The translations under genes were made by a program, and so were the position numbers. Below the pieces are notes generated by a model. The model was not told the origin of the DNA and did no database searches. It saw only the letters and a program-made list of their open reading frames with translations. Below are positions 7,096 to 14,976 of a stretch of 32,799 nucleotides of DNA, piece by piece (the first letter of the stretch is position 1; each line of letters starts with the position of its first letter). The stretch lies in contig JALCHN010000021.1 of NCBI GenBank assembly GCA_022644775.1, positions 1 to 32,799 of the forward strand, in the 5' to 3' direction. Origin of the DNA: Eggerthellaceae bacterium. Lineage in GTDB: Bacteria > Actinomycetota > Coriobacteriia > Coriobacteriales > Eggerthellaceae.

Positions 7096-8934
7096 CTAGC
7101 GCTCGGCAGGGTCGTCGGATTGGCGCACGTCGCCCGGCCGCACGCGCGCGTCCGCGCCGGTTGCCGGCACGATGCGCGTGCGCGACGGCGCGCTCGCCGC
7201 TTCGGCCCGTTCCGCGCGCGCCCGGGCCGCCGCCGCCCGCGAGGTGCGCGGGCCGGGTTCGGCCGCGCCGCGCCCGGCAGCCGCCGTGCCGGCAGCACGC
7301 GTCCCCTTCGGCGCTCCCTGCGCCGTGCGGGCGGTCGGCGCCTTCCTGGCGCGCTCGCCCGGGGCCGCTTCGGCCGCCTGGCGAGCGGCGAGCGTCGCCT
7401 GCAGTTCGGCGTAGGCCGGGTCGTCTTCGGGGTGCTTGCGGTAGAGCAGGCGCACCGACACGTATTCCATGAGCAGCATCGCGAACAGGATCGTCATCAC
7501 GATCAGGTAGCCCAGCACGGCGCCGCGCAGGCCGCTCATGCGGATGAGCATGTAGGGGATGAGAATCGCGAGCACGAACACGACCAGGTAGATCCGCGTG
7601 ACCGATTTCTGCCGCCGCATGATCGTGATCACCTGGTAGAGGAAGTCGATACCGGCGATGATGCCGCCCGCCACGACCATGAGCAGGGCGAAGTTGCGGA
7701 AGGGTTCGAAATCGACGCCGTAGAGGAAGCTCATGACGGGCACGCCGATCCAGTTCATCAGGAAGGCCATGACCGCGGTGAGCAGGGCGATGCCCAACAG
7801 GAAGACCACGATGAACAGGTCGAAGCGCTTGCGGCGGTCGGGGTCGACCCAGGCATGCGACAGGCGCACGAGCTGGGGCTTGTAGACGAAGCCCGAAATG
7901 AGCAGGATCGCTTCGGCCGGGAAGTACATGGCGTTGAAGTAGAGCTGGTTGTCGTAGGGCAGCGTGCCGTCCATGAGGAACTTCGGCATGTTGTCGATGC
8001 AGGCGTAGAGGAACAGGGCGCAGAACAGCGGGGCGCACTGGCGGAAGAGGTCGGCCACGCCCGCGAGCGACAGCCGGCCCGACCGCGGCGTTTCCAGCAG
8101 GGCGAGCGGGAGCGTGACGAGCACGAACGACGCCACGGCGGCGATGGCCATGACGGTGGAGGCGATCCCCAAGCTGCGCGAGATGAACAGGGCCACGGTG
8201 AACAGGATGAGCACCGCGAGCGAGCGGATCATCTGCGACACGCCGGCCAGATAGAGCTTGTCCATCTGCTGCAGGCGGCCTTCGTAGACGTCGGCCAGGC
8301 CGTCGATCATCTTGTAGACGAACACGCAGTTGGCCATGAGGAACATGTCGTCGGAATAGCCGCGCGCCCGGCAGACCGCCCAGCCCACCAAGAGCATGGC
8401 CGCGCACGTGATCCAGCGGTTGACCTGGTAGTCGAGGAAGGAATGCTTTTCATGGATGTCGGAGACCTGGAAGGTGCGCACGCCGAAGTTGGCCAGAATC
8501 ATGAGCAGCATGCCGGCCACGTAGGCCAGCGAGAACATACCGGCCTGTTCGACGCCCACCAGCTGGGTGACGATGATCGTGAGCAGGGGGAAGACGATGC
8601 CGTACGACGTGACGCCGGCCGTGTTCCACATGTAGTCGAGCGAGGTGCGCCCGGCCTGGTACTCGGCGGCCTGGCCGCTGAAGGTGCGGTCCTTGGCGGC
8701 GCCGAGCAGGCGGCCGCCCCAGTCGTAGACGAGCTGCTTGAGCTTGCCGGGCTTTTTGACCGCTTCGGGGCCGCGCTCCTCTTCGATGACCGAAGACCGC
8801 TTGAAGAAGCCGTGCTGGGCATGGCCTTCCTGCGAAGCGCCCCGATGGGCGAGCACGCCTGCAAGCCCGCGCCGGGGCTTGCTCCCCCGCGCGCCGCCGT
8901 TGGTCCTGCGTGTCCCCTTCGTGTTTCCAGCCAT
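7096..8934 (-). CDS. Polysaccharide/lipid-linked oligosaccharide flippase-like membrane protein (MVF/MATE superfamily)
   Basis: A 612-residue polytopic membrane protein. About 95 hydrophilic basic residues come first, then roughly 12 hydrophobic segments between ~100 and ~500 (for example SYGIVFPLLTIIVTQLVG, AYVAGMLLMILANFGV, RIYLVVFVLAILIPYML). The layout and the FGVRTFQVSD segment fit the Wzx/RfbX-type exporters that move undecaprenyl-linked glycans across the membrane. The last ~110 residues are a low-complexity Ala/Arg/Gly/Pro tail that is not typical of the family and must be cytoplasmic or disordered. Start ATG 8934 has GGAAG upstream. It heads the tatD/pRiA4b/HAD/TPR set; no glycosyltransferases are nearby to name the glycan. 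Confidence 0.8.
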   Translation of the reverse strand: MAGNTKGTRRTNGGARGSKPRRGLAGVLAHRGASQEGHAQHGFFKRSSVIEEERGPEAVKKPGKLKQLVYDWGGRLLGAAKDRTFSGQAAEYQAGRTSLDYMWNTAGVTSYGIVFPLLTIIVTQLVGVEQAGMFSLAYVAGMLLMILANFGVRTFQVSDIHEKHSFLDYQVNRWITCAAMLLVGWAVCRARGYSDDMFLMANCVFVYKMIDGLADVYEGRLQQMDKLYLAGVSQMIRSLAVLILFTVALFISRSLGIASTVMAIAAVASFVLVTLPLALLETPRSGRLSLAGVADLFRQCAPLFCALFLYACIDNMPKFLMDGTLPYDNQLYFNAMYFPAEAILLISGFVYKPQLVRLSHAWVDPDRRKRFDLFIVVFLLGIALLTAVMAFLMNWIGVPVMSFLYGVDFEPFRNFALLMVVAGGIIAGIDFLYQVITIMRRQKSVTRIYLVVFVLAILIPYMLIRMSGLRGAVLGYLIVMTILFAMLLMEYVSVRLLYRKHPEDDPAYAELQATLAARQAAEAAPGERARKAPTARTAQGAPKGTRAAGTAAAGRGAAEPGPRTSRAAAARARAERAEAASAPSRTRIVPATGADARVRPGDVRQSDDPAER

Positions 8935-9038
8935 AGGTTCTTCCAGGCTCGCGCCCGCGTTTCACCAGCCCTTATACGTTGCCGACTCTCCGAAGCCCCA
9001 TTGTACGCGACGCCCCGCGCCGCCTTGCCGATTGCACA

Positions 9039-10130
9039 CTACTTACAAGCGCCGCCCACACCCGCGCCGGCAGGGGCGCCCGCTTCGGAAGCCGCTTCCG
9101 CGCCGGTAGACAACCCGGCTGCCGCGCCCGCTGCGCCCGCATCCGCCGGGTTGGGATAGAGCCCGGCGATGGCCCGCAAGTGGGCGGCGTAGCCCGCCGC
9201 GAGCGAGGCCGGCCCCACGACGGTCACCTGCGTGCCGAACTGGGCGAGCCATCCGTAGAGCACGGGGCTTTCCTGCACGGTGGCCCGCACGCGCGCCCGC
9301 GCGCCGTCGAGGGGCTCGCTTTCGACGTCGGTGCCGAACCGGTCGACGATCGCGTTCATCACCGATTGATCGACGTCGAGCTCCATGCGCACCGTCTCGC
9401 CCTTGTACATGCCGAAGGTCTGCGCGCTGTAGGCCGCCAGGTCGAAACCGTCGATCGCTTCGTTGTGCGCGGCAGGTTCCCTGGTCTCGCACACGCGGTC
9501 CATGCGGTCGACGCGATAGGCGGTGATCCCGTGCTCGTCGCTGTAGGCGATCAGATAGTAGCGGTCGCGGGCGTACACGAGCCCCAGCGGGGTCACGCAG
9601 TAGACCTTGCCGCCGTGCCGGGGCTCGCGAGCGAGCGCGACCGTGTAGCTCAAGTAGGTGAAGGCGACCTTGTTTTGGTCGGCAAGGGCCCGCTCGATGG
9701 CGTCGAAGGCGTAGTAGACGTGCTCGTTTTCCGTACCCTGCTGCCCTTCGGCGTGCAGGTGGGCCGTGAGCGCGTCCGCCTGATGCACGGACGCGAGCTT
9801 CTTCAGACGGTCGATCATCACATCGCGCTTGCCTTGCGTGAGGAAGCGCGACTCCTGCACCGCGTCGATGAGCAGCTGCAGTTCGACGTGCTCGAAGAGG
9901 CGCACGCCGATCGCGTATTCCCGCGGTTTCTGCCGCCGCACGATGTCGAAGCCGAAGGATTCGAGGGCCTTGATGTCGTCGTAAATCGACTTGCGCTCCG
10001 CTTCGATGCCGTGATTCTTCAGACGGTCGATGATCTGGTTCGCCGTTAACCCGTGGTTGTCGTCGGTTTCCTCCCAGAGCGTGCGCGCCACGTAGAGGGT
10101 CTTGAGCTTCTGGTTGGGTTTGCGCGTCAT
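9039..10130 (-). CDS. WYL-domain transcriptional regulator with N-terminal HTH
   Basis: A 363-residue regulator. Residues ~5-75 form a winged helix of the DeoR/HTH_11 type (LTANQIIDRLKNHGIEAERKSIYDDIKALESFGFDIV). Residues ~140-225 are a WYL domain (TPLGLVYARDRYYLIAYSD followed by ITAYRVDRMD), the SH3-like fold that senses nucleic acid or nucleotide ligands. A C-terminal extension (WCX-like) follows, ending in an Ala/Gly-rich tail of ~45 residues. Start ATG 10130 has AAGGA eight bases upstream. It stands alone, 104 bp from the flippase start. The target is unknown; WYL regulators often respond to DNA stress, but that is family knowledge, not seen here. Confidence 0.9.
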   Translation of the reverse strand: MTRKPNQKLKTLYVARTLWEETDDNHGLTANQIIDRLKNHGIEAERKSIYDDIKALESFGFDIVRRQKPREYAIGVRLFEHVELQLLIDAVQESRFLTQGKRDVMIDRLKKLASVHQADALTAHLHAEGQQGTENEHVYYAFDAIERALADQNKVAFTYLSYTVALAREPRHGGKVYCVTPLGLVYARDRYYLIAYSDEHGITAYRVDRMDRVCETREPAAHNEAIDGFDLAAYSAQTFGMYKGETVRMELDVDQSVMNAIVDRFGTDVESEPLDGARARVRATVQESPVLYGWLAQFGTQVTVVGPASLAAGYAAHLRAIAGLYPNPADAGAAGAAAGLSTGAEAASEAGAPAGAGVGGACK

Positions 10131-10191
10131 TGCCGGTCCTTCCCGCGCGCCGCCGGTCTGTACCGGCCCCAGCCTACCACAGGGGGCGGGC

Positions 10192-10234
10192 GCCTGTCCG
10201 TTCTACTGGACAGGCCAGGCGGCAGGCTGCCGCC
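10192..10234 (-). terminator. Tandem hairpins after the activase gene
   Basis: Two strong stems directly follow the activase stop on the minus strand: GGCGGCA/TGCCGCC with a 3-nt loop (10218-10234), then GCCTGTCC/GGACAGGC with an 8-nt loop (10192-10215). No U-run follows either. They may terminate transcription in a rho-dependent way or protect the 3' end; intrinsic termination is not proven. Confidence 0.45.
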
Positions 10235-10981
10235 CTACGCCGAAAGCGCCGCCCCGATCGCGCCCGCCCAGCGCGCTTCGGGCCGCGTGCGCACGGGCGC
10301 GCCCAGGGCCGCCGCCAGGCGCTCGACCACGTAGGCGTTGTCGCACAGGCCGCCGGTGAGGAAGTAGGCGTCGGCGGGCAGCTTGCCGGCGAGGGCCGCC
10401 ACGCGGGCCGCAATCGACTCGATCACACCGCTCGCGATGTTTTCGGCCGGCTCGCCCTGGCCCACGAGCGAGATGACCTCGCTTTCGGCGAAGACCGTGC
10501 ACATGTTGGAAATGGGCGCCGGACGCCCCGCGCGCGCCAGGTCGGCGAGCTCGTCTTGGGTGACGCCCATCCGGTTGGCCATGACTTCCAAGAACTTGCC
10601 CGTGCCCGCAGCGCACTTGTCGTTCATGAGGAACTTGACCACGCGGCCGCCCACGAGCCTGATCGTCTTGGTGTCCTGCCCGCCCACGTCGACCACCACG
10701 CCGTCGGGGCCGAACAGGTAGGCGGCCCCGCGCCCGTGGCAGGTGATTTCGGTCACCGTGCGGTCGGCGTAGGGCACCGCCACGCGGCCGTAGCCGGTGG
10801 CCACCATGCGGCTGTTGCCCGGCGCGTAGCCCCGCTGGGCGAGCTCGTCTTTCACGCGGGCCGCCACCTCGGCGCTGTTGAAGCCCGTGGGCAGAAGCAG
10901 AGTGCCCGCCAGCTCGTCGCCTTCGAGCACCGCCACCTTGGACGCGGTGGACCCTATGTCGATTCCGATACGTGCCGTCAT
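10235..10981 (-). CDS. Acyl-CoA dehydratase activase (CoA-substrate-specific enzyme activase, HgdC/DCCR-like)
   Basis: A 248-residue ASKHA-fold ATPase that, in its family, holds a [4Fe-4S] cluster between two subunits and injects a low-potential electron into a dehydratase-type partner upon ATP hydrolysis. Visible motifs are GIDIGSTASK (6-15), TGYGR (62-66), TEITCHGRGA (77-86), VVDVGGQDTK (96-105) and NDKCAAGTGKFLE with C123. CTVFAESE with C161 follows; C123 and C161 are the expected cluster ligands. Near the end comes FLTGG. The open frame reaches 11047, but ATG 10981 with GGGGAAG upstream removes a 22-residue extension that would overlap the DUF3343 gene. It is last in the leftward operon, 10 bp after DUF3343, and is the likely reductase for the double-cubane-type protein at 13354-14628. 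Confidence 0.93.
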   Translation of the reverse strand: MTARIGIDIGSTASKVAVLEGDELAGTLLLPTGFNSAEVAARVKDELAQRGYAPGNSRMVATGYGRVAVPYADRTVTEITCHGRGAAYLFGPDGVVVDVGGQDTKTIRLVGGRVVKFLMNDKCAAGTGKFLEVMANRMGVTQDELADLARAGRPAPISNMCTVFAESEVISLVGQGEPAENIASGVIESIAARVAALAGKLPADAYFLTGGLCDNAYVVERLAAALGAPVRTRPEARWAGAIGAALSA

Positions 10982-10991
10982 CTCTTCCCCT

Positions 10992-11243
10992 TTATGCGTA
11001 CAAATCCACCGTGAACACGCCCTCGTGCGGCAGGTCGTTGGCCGCAAGGGCGGCGCGCAGGGCGGCCTCCGCTTCGGCAGGCGCCGCCCACGCCATTCCG
11101 CATCCCGCCGAGATCTCGGAGGGCACGGGAATGATGCGCCCGGGCATCCCCTGGTCCCGGGCGGCCATCTCGCATTCGGCCGCGTCGTCGAGCGACGAGA
11201 ACGTCACCACGACGTGCGGCTTCTTCACGCGCGCGTTCCTCAT
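10992..11243 (-). CDS. DUF3343 putative Se/S carrier-like small protein (copy 2)
   Basis: An 83-residue cytosolic protein of the DUF3343 family. It starts HVVVTFSSLDDAAECEMAAR and contains the signature PSEISAGCGMAW with conserved C48. DUF3343 proteins have a small alpha/beta fold and regularly travel with YedF, class V desulfurases and dehydratase-like proteins, hence the proposed role as a sulfur or selenium carrier; this is inferred from association. Its ATG overlaps the desulfurase stop codon (ATGA), so the two are translationally coupled. It diverges strongly from the second DUF3343 protein at 13049-13354, which has CC where this has GC. Confidence 0.87.
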   Translation of the reverse strand: MRNARVKKPHVVVTFSSLDDAAECEMAARDQGMPGRIIPVPSEISAGCGMAWAAPAEAEAALRAALAANDLPHEGVFTVDLYA

Positions 11244-12388
11244 AGCAGCTCCCCGGCGTTCGCGCGCAGGGCCTCGATGCCCTCGTCGATCTCCTCTTCG
11301 GCAGTAAACGACGAGAAGCTGAAGCGCACGGCCCCCTGCCGTTCGGTGCCCAGGGCCCGGTGCATGAGCGGGGCGCAGTGGGCGCCCGCCCGCACGCAGA
11401 TCCCATAGTCGCGCGCCAGGGCATCGGCCACGATCGCCGCGTCGACGCCGCCCACGTTGAGCGCCACGATCCCGCAGCGCTCGCGGGTGGCGTGTCCGCC
11501 CAGCACGGTGACGCCCGGGATGGTGCGCACGCCCGCCTCGAAGCGGTCTGCCAGGGCGCCTACCTGCTCGTGCAGGGCTTCCACGCCCTTGCTCTCTATA
11601 TAGTCGAGCCCCGCCGAAAGGCCGGCGAGCCCGTGGGCGTTGGGCGTGCCCGCCTCCAGATGCTCGGGATACATCGCGGGCTGGCGGCGGTCGTAGCTGT
11701 GCACGCCCGTGCCGCCCTCTCGGTAGGCGGGCAGGTCGACGCCGGGCGCGACGACCGCGCCGCCCGTGCCCTGCGGGCCGTAGAGGCTCTTGTGGCCGGT
11801 GAAGCAGACCACGTCGAGCGCTTGGGCCTGCATGTCGATCGGTACCAGGCCCGCCGTCTGCGCCGCGTCGACCACGAGCAGGGCCCCGTGGGCATGGGCG
11901 ATGCGGGCGAGCGCTGCCACGTCGTAGACGTCGCCGGTGAGGTTGCTCGCATGCGTGACGACCGCGACCTTGGTGGCGGGCGTGAAGGCGGCGTCGAAGG
12001 CGGCAAGGTCGAGGCTCGCGTCGGGCGCTATGGGCACGACGGTCACGTCGACCCCCTCGCGGTCCTGCTTGCGAAAGAGGGGCCGCAGCACGGAATTGTG
12101 CGAGGCCGCCGTCGTCACCGCCGCGTCGCCCGGGCCCAGCAGCCCGTCGATCACCGCGTTCAGGGCGTCGGTCACGTTGAGCCCGAAGACCACCCGCTTG
12201 GCGTCGGGGGCGTTGAACAGGCGCGCGACCTGCTTGCGCGTCTTGTGGATCGTCATCCCGGCGTCGAGCGAGGCCTCGTGCACGCCGCGGCCCGCTCCCC
12301 CGAACGAATCGATGGCGGCGGCCACGGCGCGGGCCACTTCGGGCGGCTTGCGCATCGTGGTCGCCGCGTTGTCGAAGTAGATAGCCAT
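11240..12388 (-). CDS. Class V aminotransferase, cysteine desulfurase/selenocysteine lyase-like
   Basis: A 382-residue PLP enzyme expected to take sulfur from cysteine (or selenium from selenocysteine) as a persulfide/perselenide. It opens with YFDNAATT and has ASHNSV with the PLP-stacking H97. D174 lies in VVDAAQTAG, the Schiff-base lysine K200 in FTGHKSLYGPQG, and the catalytic cysteine C338 in RAGAHCAPLMH. The RAGAHCAP loop places it with the SufS/CsdA-like group II family rather than NifS/IscS. No SufBCD or SufU genes are near; its neighbours are the YedF-like carrier 7 bp upstream and DUF3343 overlapping downstream. This suggests a dedicated delivery role rather than general Fe-S assembly. 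Start ATG has GGGGGA upstream. Confidence 0.92.
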   Translation of the reverse strand: MAIYFDNAATTMRKPPEVARAVAAAIDSFGGAGRGVHEASLDAGMTIHKTRKQVARLFNAPDAKRVVFGLNVTDALNAVIDGLLGPGDAAVTTAASHNSVLRPLFRKQDREGVDVTVVPIAPDASLDLAAFDAAFTPATKVAVVTHASNLTGDVYDVAALARIAHAHGALLVVDAAQTAGLVPIDMQAQALDVVCFTGHKSLYGPQGTGGAVVAPGVDLPAYREGGTGVHSYDRRQPAMYPEHLEAGTPNAHGLAGLSAGLDYIESKGVEALHEQVGALADRFEAGVRTIPGVTVLGGHATRERCGIVALNVGGVDAAIVADALARDYGICVRAGAHCAPLMHRALGTERQGAVRFSFSSFTAEEEIDEGIEALRANAGELL

Positions 12389-12395
12389 GATCCCC

Positions 12396-12983
12396 CTACG
12401 GACGAACGACTACGCCGGCTTCCAGCTGCTTCTGGGCGATCACGTACATGTTGGTGACGCCGCCCACGGCCAGCTTGTCGGTCCAGTCGTGGAAGGCCAG
12501 GCAGGTGCCGCAACTCAGGATCTCGACGCCCGCGTCGGCGAGCTTCTGCAGGTCTTCGAGAACCGGCGAGCCTTCGGTGGTGAGCTTCACGCCGTCGTTG
12601 AAGAAGAGCAGAGTGTCGGGCAGGACGTCCTGCTGGGTGAGCGAGAAGACGAAGGCGCTCATGAGCTTGGCGCCGAGCTCGTCGTCGCCCTCGCCCATGA
12701 CGGCCTTGCCGAAGGCGACCACGCGGGTGCCGGCCGAAGCGGCGGGCTCGGCGACGGCGGACGCCTCGGTCTTCTTCAGGAGCACGTGGAAGGTGCCGTC
12801 GCCGGCATCTTCGACGGTGGTCTCGCACTTCAGATCACGCCCGAGGTTCTCGAGGTTGTGCATGGCGGTTTCGTTGTCCACGATCATCTCGACCGTGCCT
12901 TCGTCGATCGTGCCGAGGGCCTTCTTGGCGCGCACGACCGGGATCGGGCACTCCTGGCCCGTTGCGTCGATAGTCAGTTCCAT
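12396..12983 (-). CDS. yedF: YedF-like selenium metabolism protein (TusA domain plus DsrE-like domain)
   Basis: A 195-residue two-domain protein. Residues 1-75 are a TusA/SirA sulfur-carrier domain with the CPxP motif (ECPIPVVRAKKAL, persulfide cysteine C12). Residues ~90-195 are a DsrE/DsrF-like domain (RVVAFGKAVMGEGDDELGAKLM, LFFNDGVKL) with a conserved SCGTC at 157-161. This architecture is that of TIGR03527, annotated as selenium metabolism protein YedF, usually near selD and yedE; neither occurs in this window. The frame is open upstream to 13406, but ATG 12983 begins the TusA fold and has AAAGGA ten bases upstream. It lies between DUF3343 copy 1 (65 bp away, with a hairpin between) and the desulfurase (7 bp). 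Confidence 0.9.
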   Translation of the reverse strand: MELTIDATGQECPIPVVRAKKALGTIDEGTVEMIVDNETAMHNLENLGRDLKCETTVEDAGDGTFHVLLKKTEASAVAEPAASAGTRVVAFGKAVMGEGDDELGAKLMSAFVFSLTQQDVLPDTLLFFNDGVKLTTEGSPVLEDLQKLADAGVEILSCGTCLAFHDWTDKLAVGGVTNMYVIAQKQLEAGVVVRP

Positions 12984-13010
12984 GCGGATGGTTCCTTTCT
13001 CTTGGGAGTA

Positions 13011-13035
13011 GGGGCCGCCCAAGGCGAGCGGCCCC
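13011..13035 (-). other. Intra-operon hairpin between DUF3343 and yedF
   Basis: A perfect 8-bp stem, GGGGCCGC at 13011-13018 and GCGGCCCC at 13028-13035, lies in the 65-bp gap between DUF3343 copy 1 and yedF. There is no U-tract, so it more likely stabilises or attenuates the mRNA than ends it. It is the largest gap inside an otherwise overlapping operon. Confidence 0.5.
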
Positions 13036-13048
13036 TGCTCGCAGTGTA

Positions 13049-13354
13049 CTAGCAATAGCGGTCGCGGCGCGCGTCCAACTGGCGCGGCAGAGGCACCACG
13101 CCCTCCACCGCGATATCCGACCGACGGGCCACGTCGAGCACGGAGCGCACCTGGTCGCGGCCCACGAGCAGCGACACGCCGCAGCAGGCCTGCGTGGCGC
13201 GCGGCGTGGGCGTGATACGGGCGGTAAGGCCCGCCGCCCGCGCCGCTTCGTGCAGATCGAAGGCCGCTTCGTGGTCGGGCATGAGCACGTAGCAGTCGAT
13301 CGGCTCGCCGGGATGCGCCCGGACGACGTCGGCGATGCGCTCGTCGATACGCAC
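13049..13354 (-). CDS. DUF3343 putative Se/S carrier-like small protein (copy 1)
   Basis: A 101-residue protein recognisable as DUF3343 from CYVLMPDHEAAFDLHEAAR followed by ARITPTPRATQACCGVSLLV. The usual single cysteine is here a vicinal pair (C57-C58), and the protein ends in a further C-terminal Cys (C101). GTG 13354 is the probable start: it overlaps the TAG of the upstream double-cubane gene (TAGTG). The longer open frame to 13714 runs antisense-framed through that gene and is not coding. Tight coupling to the double-cubane protein suggests it serves that enzyme. The function is inferred from association; the family assignment is fairly sure. Confidence 0.82.
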   Translation of the reverse strand: MRIDERIADVVRAHPGEPIDCYVLMPDHEAAFDLHEAARAAGLTARITPTPRATQACCGVSLLVGRDQVRSVLDVARRSDIAVEGVVPLPRQLDARRDRYC

Positions 13355-14628
13355 TAGCCCAGCATCTCCACGAAGGCCTCGACGCGGGTGCGCAGCTGGC
13401 CGGCATCGTTGTCGGTGTAGTCGGTCTCGATGTCGAGCACGGGGATGCCCGCGTCTTCGAGCGCCTTTTCGAGCGCCGGCGCCTCGGTCTTGAAGGTGGT
13501 GCAGAACTTGAGGTTGGTGTTGATCACGCCGTCGACCTGGTAGTCGCGCGCCAGCTCGAGCACCTCGTCGATGCGGGCGCGGTTGGGCGTGAAGCAGGCG
13601 CAGTTGATCTTCATGTAGCGCTCGGCCAGGGCGCGGAACTGGCCCTCGAGCGTGGTCTGGGTGTCGTCGACCAGGTTGCGGAAGAACTTGGTGCCCGTGC
13701 AGTTCTCCTCGCAAACGATCGCCGCGCCGCTCGTCTCGATGATGTGGTGCAGCTTCCAGTTGGGGATGGCCAGCGGCGTGCCCGTGAGCAGGATGCGCTT
13801 GGTGCCGGCCGGGAACACGCTCACGCCGTCGCGCAGGCGCTCCTCGAGTTCGCAGGCAAGCTTGTTGGCCATCTGGGTGCAGCGCTCGGGGTCGTCGAAG
13901 AAGGCAATCTGCATCATGAGCAGAGCGTCAGTGCCCGAAATGGGAATGACGTCGGGGTTCTTGCGCGTCTCGTAGACGCGGGCGAGGGCCCGGCGACGGG
14001 CGTTGATCACGTCGATCGCGTGGGCGAGATTTTCGGCCGTGAGCTCGACGCCGGTTACCTCCTGGACGTTCTGCGCGAAATCGGCGATCTCGCTCGCCCA
14101 GAAGTCGATGTCCTTGGGGCGCTTCATCTGGGGCGTTTCCATGATGTGCATGGGCACGTCGGTGGCCATGATCTCGTACATCTTCTTCTTGCCGTCGCAG
14201 GTGGTCTCGCCCACGATTTCGTCGACGAGGCGGAAGAAGGGGCAGGTGCGGCCCATGCGGGCGCCGAGCGAGGCCTTGACCAGGGGGCACACGTCGTTCT
14301 GCAGGTACTTCTCGCCTTCGGGAACCCAGAATTCCGAACCGCCGCACAAACCCGTGACGATGCCGTTGCAGGCGATGACCACTTCGTCGGGCACGTAGGT
14401 GCAGAAGGTGCCGAAAACCTTGCGGCCCTTCTTCTTCTCTTCCACGAGCTCGGCGGGGCGGATGCCGTGCACGTCGGCGGCGACCATGTCCCAGAAGGCC
14501 ATGCCCTCGGGACGCATCTTCTGCGTGAGGAACACGTCGCCGAACGCGGCGGGAAGCGCTTCGCACAGCTGGTCGTGCGCTTCGAGGTCCATGCCTAGGT
14601 CTTTCCACATCGGATGACGATCGACCAT
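13354..14628 (-). CDS. 2-hydroxyacyl-CoA dehydratase family protein, double-cubane-cluster type
   Basis: A 424-residue iron-sulfur protein of the HgdB/FldC/BcrC superfamily (PF06050). Six cysteines cluster in the N-terminal third: C76 (GTFCTYVPDE), C87 (IACNG), C95 (TGLCGG), C114 (NDVCP), C129 (RTCPFF) and C144 (ETTCDG). Further ones occur in ENCTGT, INCACF and LKFC. It ends with the family signature IETDYTDNDAGQLRTRVEAF. A single-subunit, cysteine-rich member next to a lone activase matches the double-cubane cluster proteins (DCCP), which carry an [8Fe-9S] cluster and reduce small molecules such as acetylene in ATP-dependent fashion. The natural substrate is unknown. ATG 14628 has GGAG nine bases upstream. 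It is first in the leftward operon. Confidence 0.87.
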   Translation of the reverse strand: MVDRHPMWKDLGMDLEAHDQLCEALPAAFGDVFLTQKMRPEGMAFWDMVAADVHGIRPAELVEEKKKGRKVFGTFCTYVPDEVVIACNGIVTGLCGGSEFWVPEGEKYLQNDVCPLVKASLGARMGRTCPFFRLVDEIVGETTCDGKKKMYEIMATDVPMHIMETPQMKRPKDIDFWASEIADFAQNVQEVTGVELTAENLAHAIDVINARRRALARVYETRKNPDVIPISGTDALLMMQIAFFDDPERCTQMANKLACELEERLRDGVSVFPAGTKRILLTGTPLAIPNWKLHHIIETSGAAIVCEENCTGTKFFRNLVDDTQTTLEGQFRALAERYMKINCACFTPNRARIDEVLELARDYQVDGVINTNLKFCTTFKTEAPALEKALEDAGIPVLDIETDYTDNDAGQLRTRVEAFVEMLG

Positions 14629-14976
14629 GTTGCTCTCCTTCTCGCGCGTGCCCTTCGGTTGCCCGGCGAGGCGAGGCCCCGGGACGGGCGTCGCGGGCGC
14701 GCGTGCTATCGATTGGATTGATCGTTGCGTTGCAGAATGGGTGCGTGCGGCGAGGCAGAATGCCGCAGGGCGAGCGAGCGCACGGGCGGGCGGCGCATCG
14801 GAAAGGCAGAATCGACGGCCGCGGGCGCCGGAAGCGCTCTTTACCACTATATCGCAGGCCGCGCGCGTCCAACGCAAGGGTTTTCCCGTAAGAGCGCCAA
14901 GTCCGAAGGCGCGCGGCGCGTGCACGGGGACCGCGACTGCGTTAGTATGCATTACTTAGCTTATCGAAAGGTTTCC
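14629..14976. promoter_or_regulatory. Divergent control region between the two dehydratase-like operons
   Basis: A 348-bp gene-free region that must hold promoters for both operons. A minus-strand TATAGT (14846-14851) and a plus-strand TAGTAT (14943-14948) are the best -10 candidates, but neither has a good -35. Three plus-strand copies of GCAGAAT occur at 14732-14738, 14755-14761 and 14806-14812, a possible operator motif. The composition is very GC-rich outside 14835-14855 and 14940-14975. No small gene is convincing here. Confidence 0.45.

Noticed and set aside
7094-8407. Extension of the TatD frame to 683 residues
   Set aside because: The extra part is an Arg/His-rich shadow of the flippase gene; TatD begins with its DAHCH motif at 7093.
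12984-13406. Extension of YedF to 336 residues
   Set aside because: It overlaps the DUF3343 and double-cubane genes; the TusA fold begins at ATG 12983.
13355-13714. Extension of DUF3343 copy 1 to 221 residues
   Set aside because: It is a frame shadow of the double-cubane gene; the family domain starts after GTG 13354.
14844-14852. NrdR-like half box CCACTATAT in the reductase control region
   Set aside because: The second half (CGCAGG) does not match, and no partner box lies 31 bp away.
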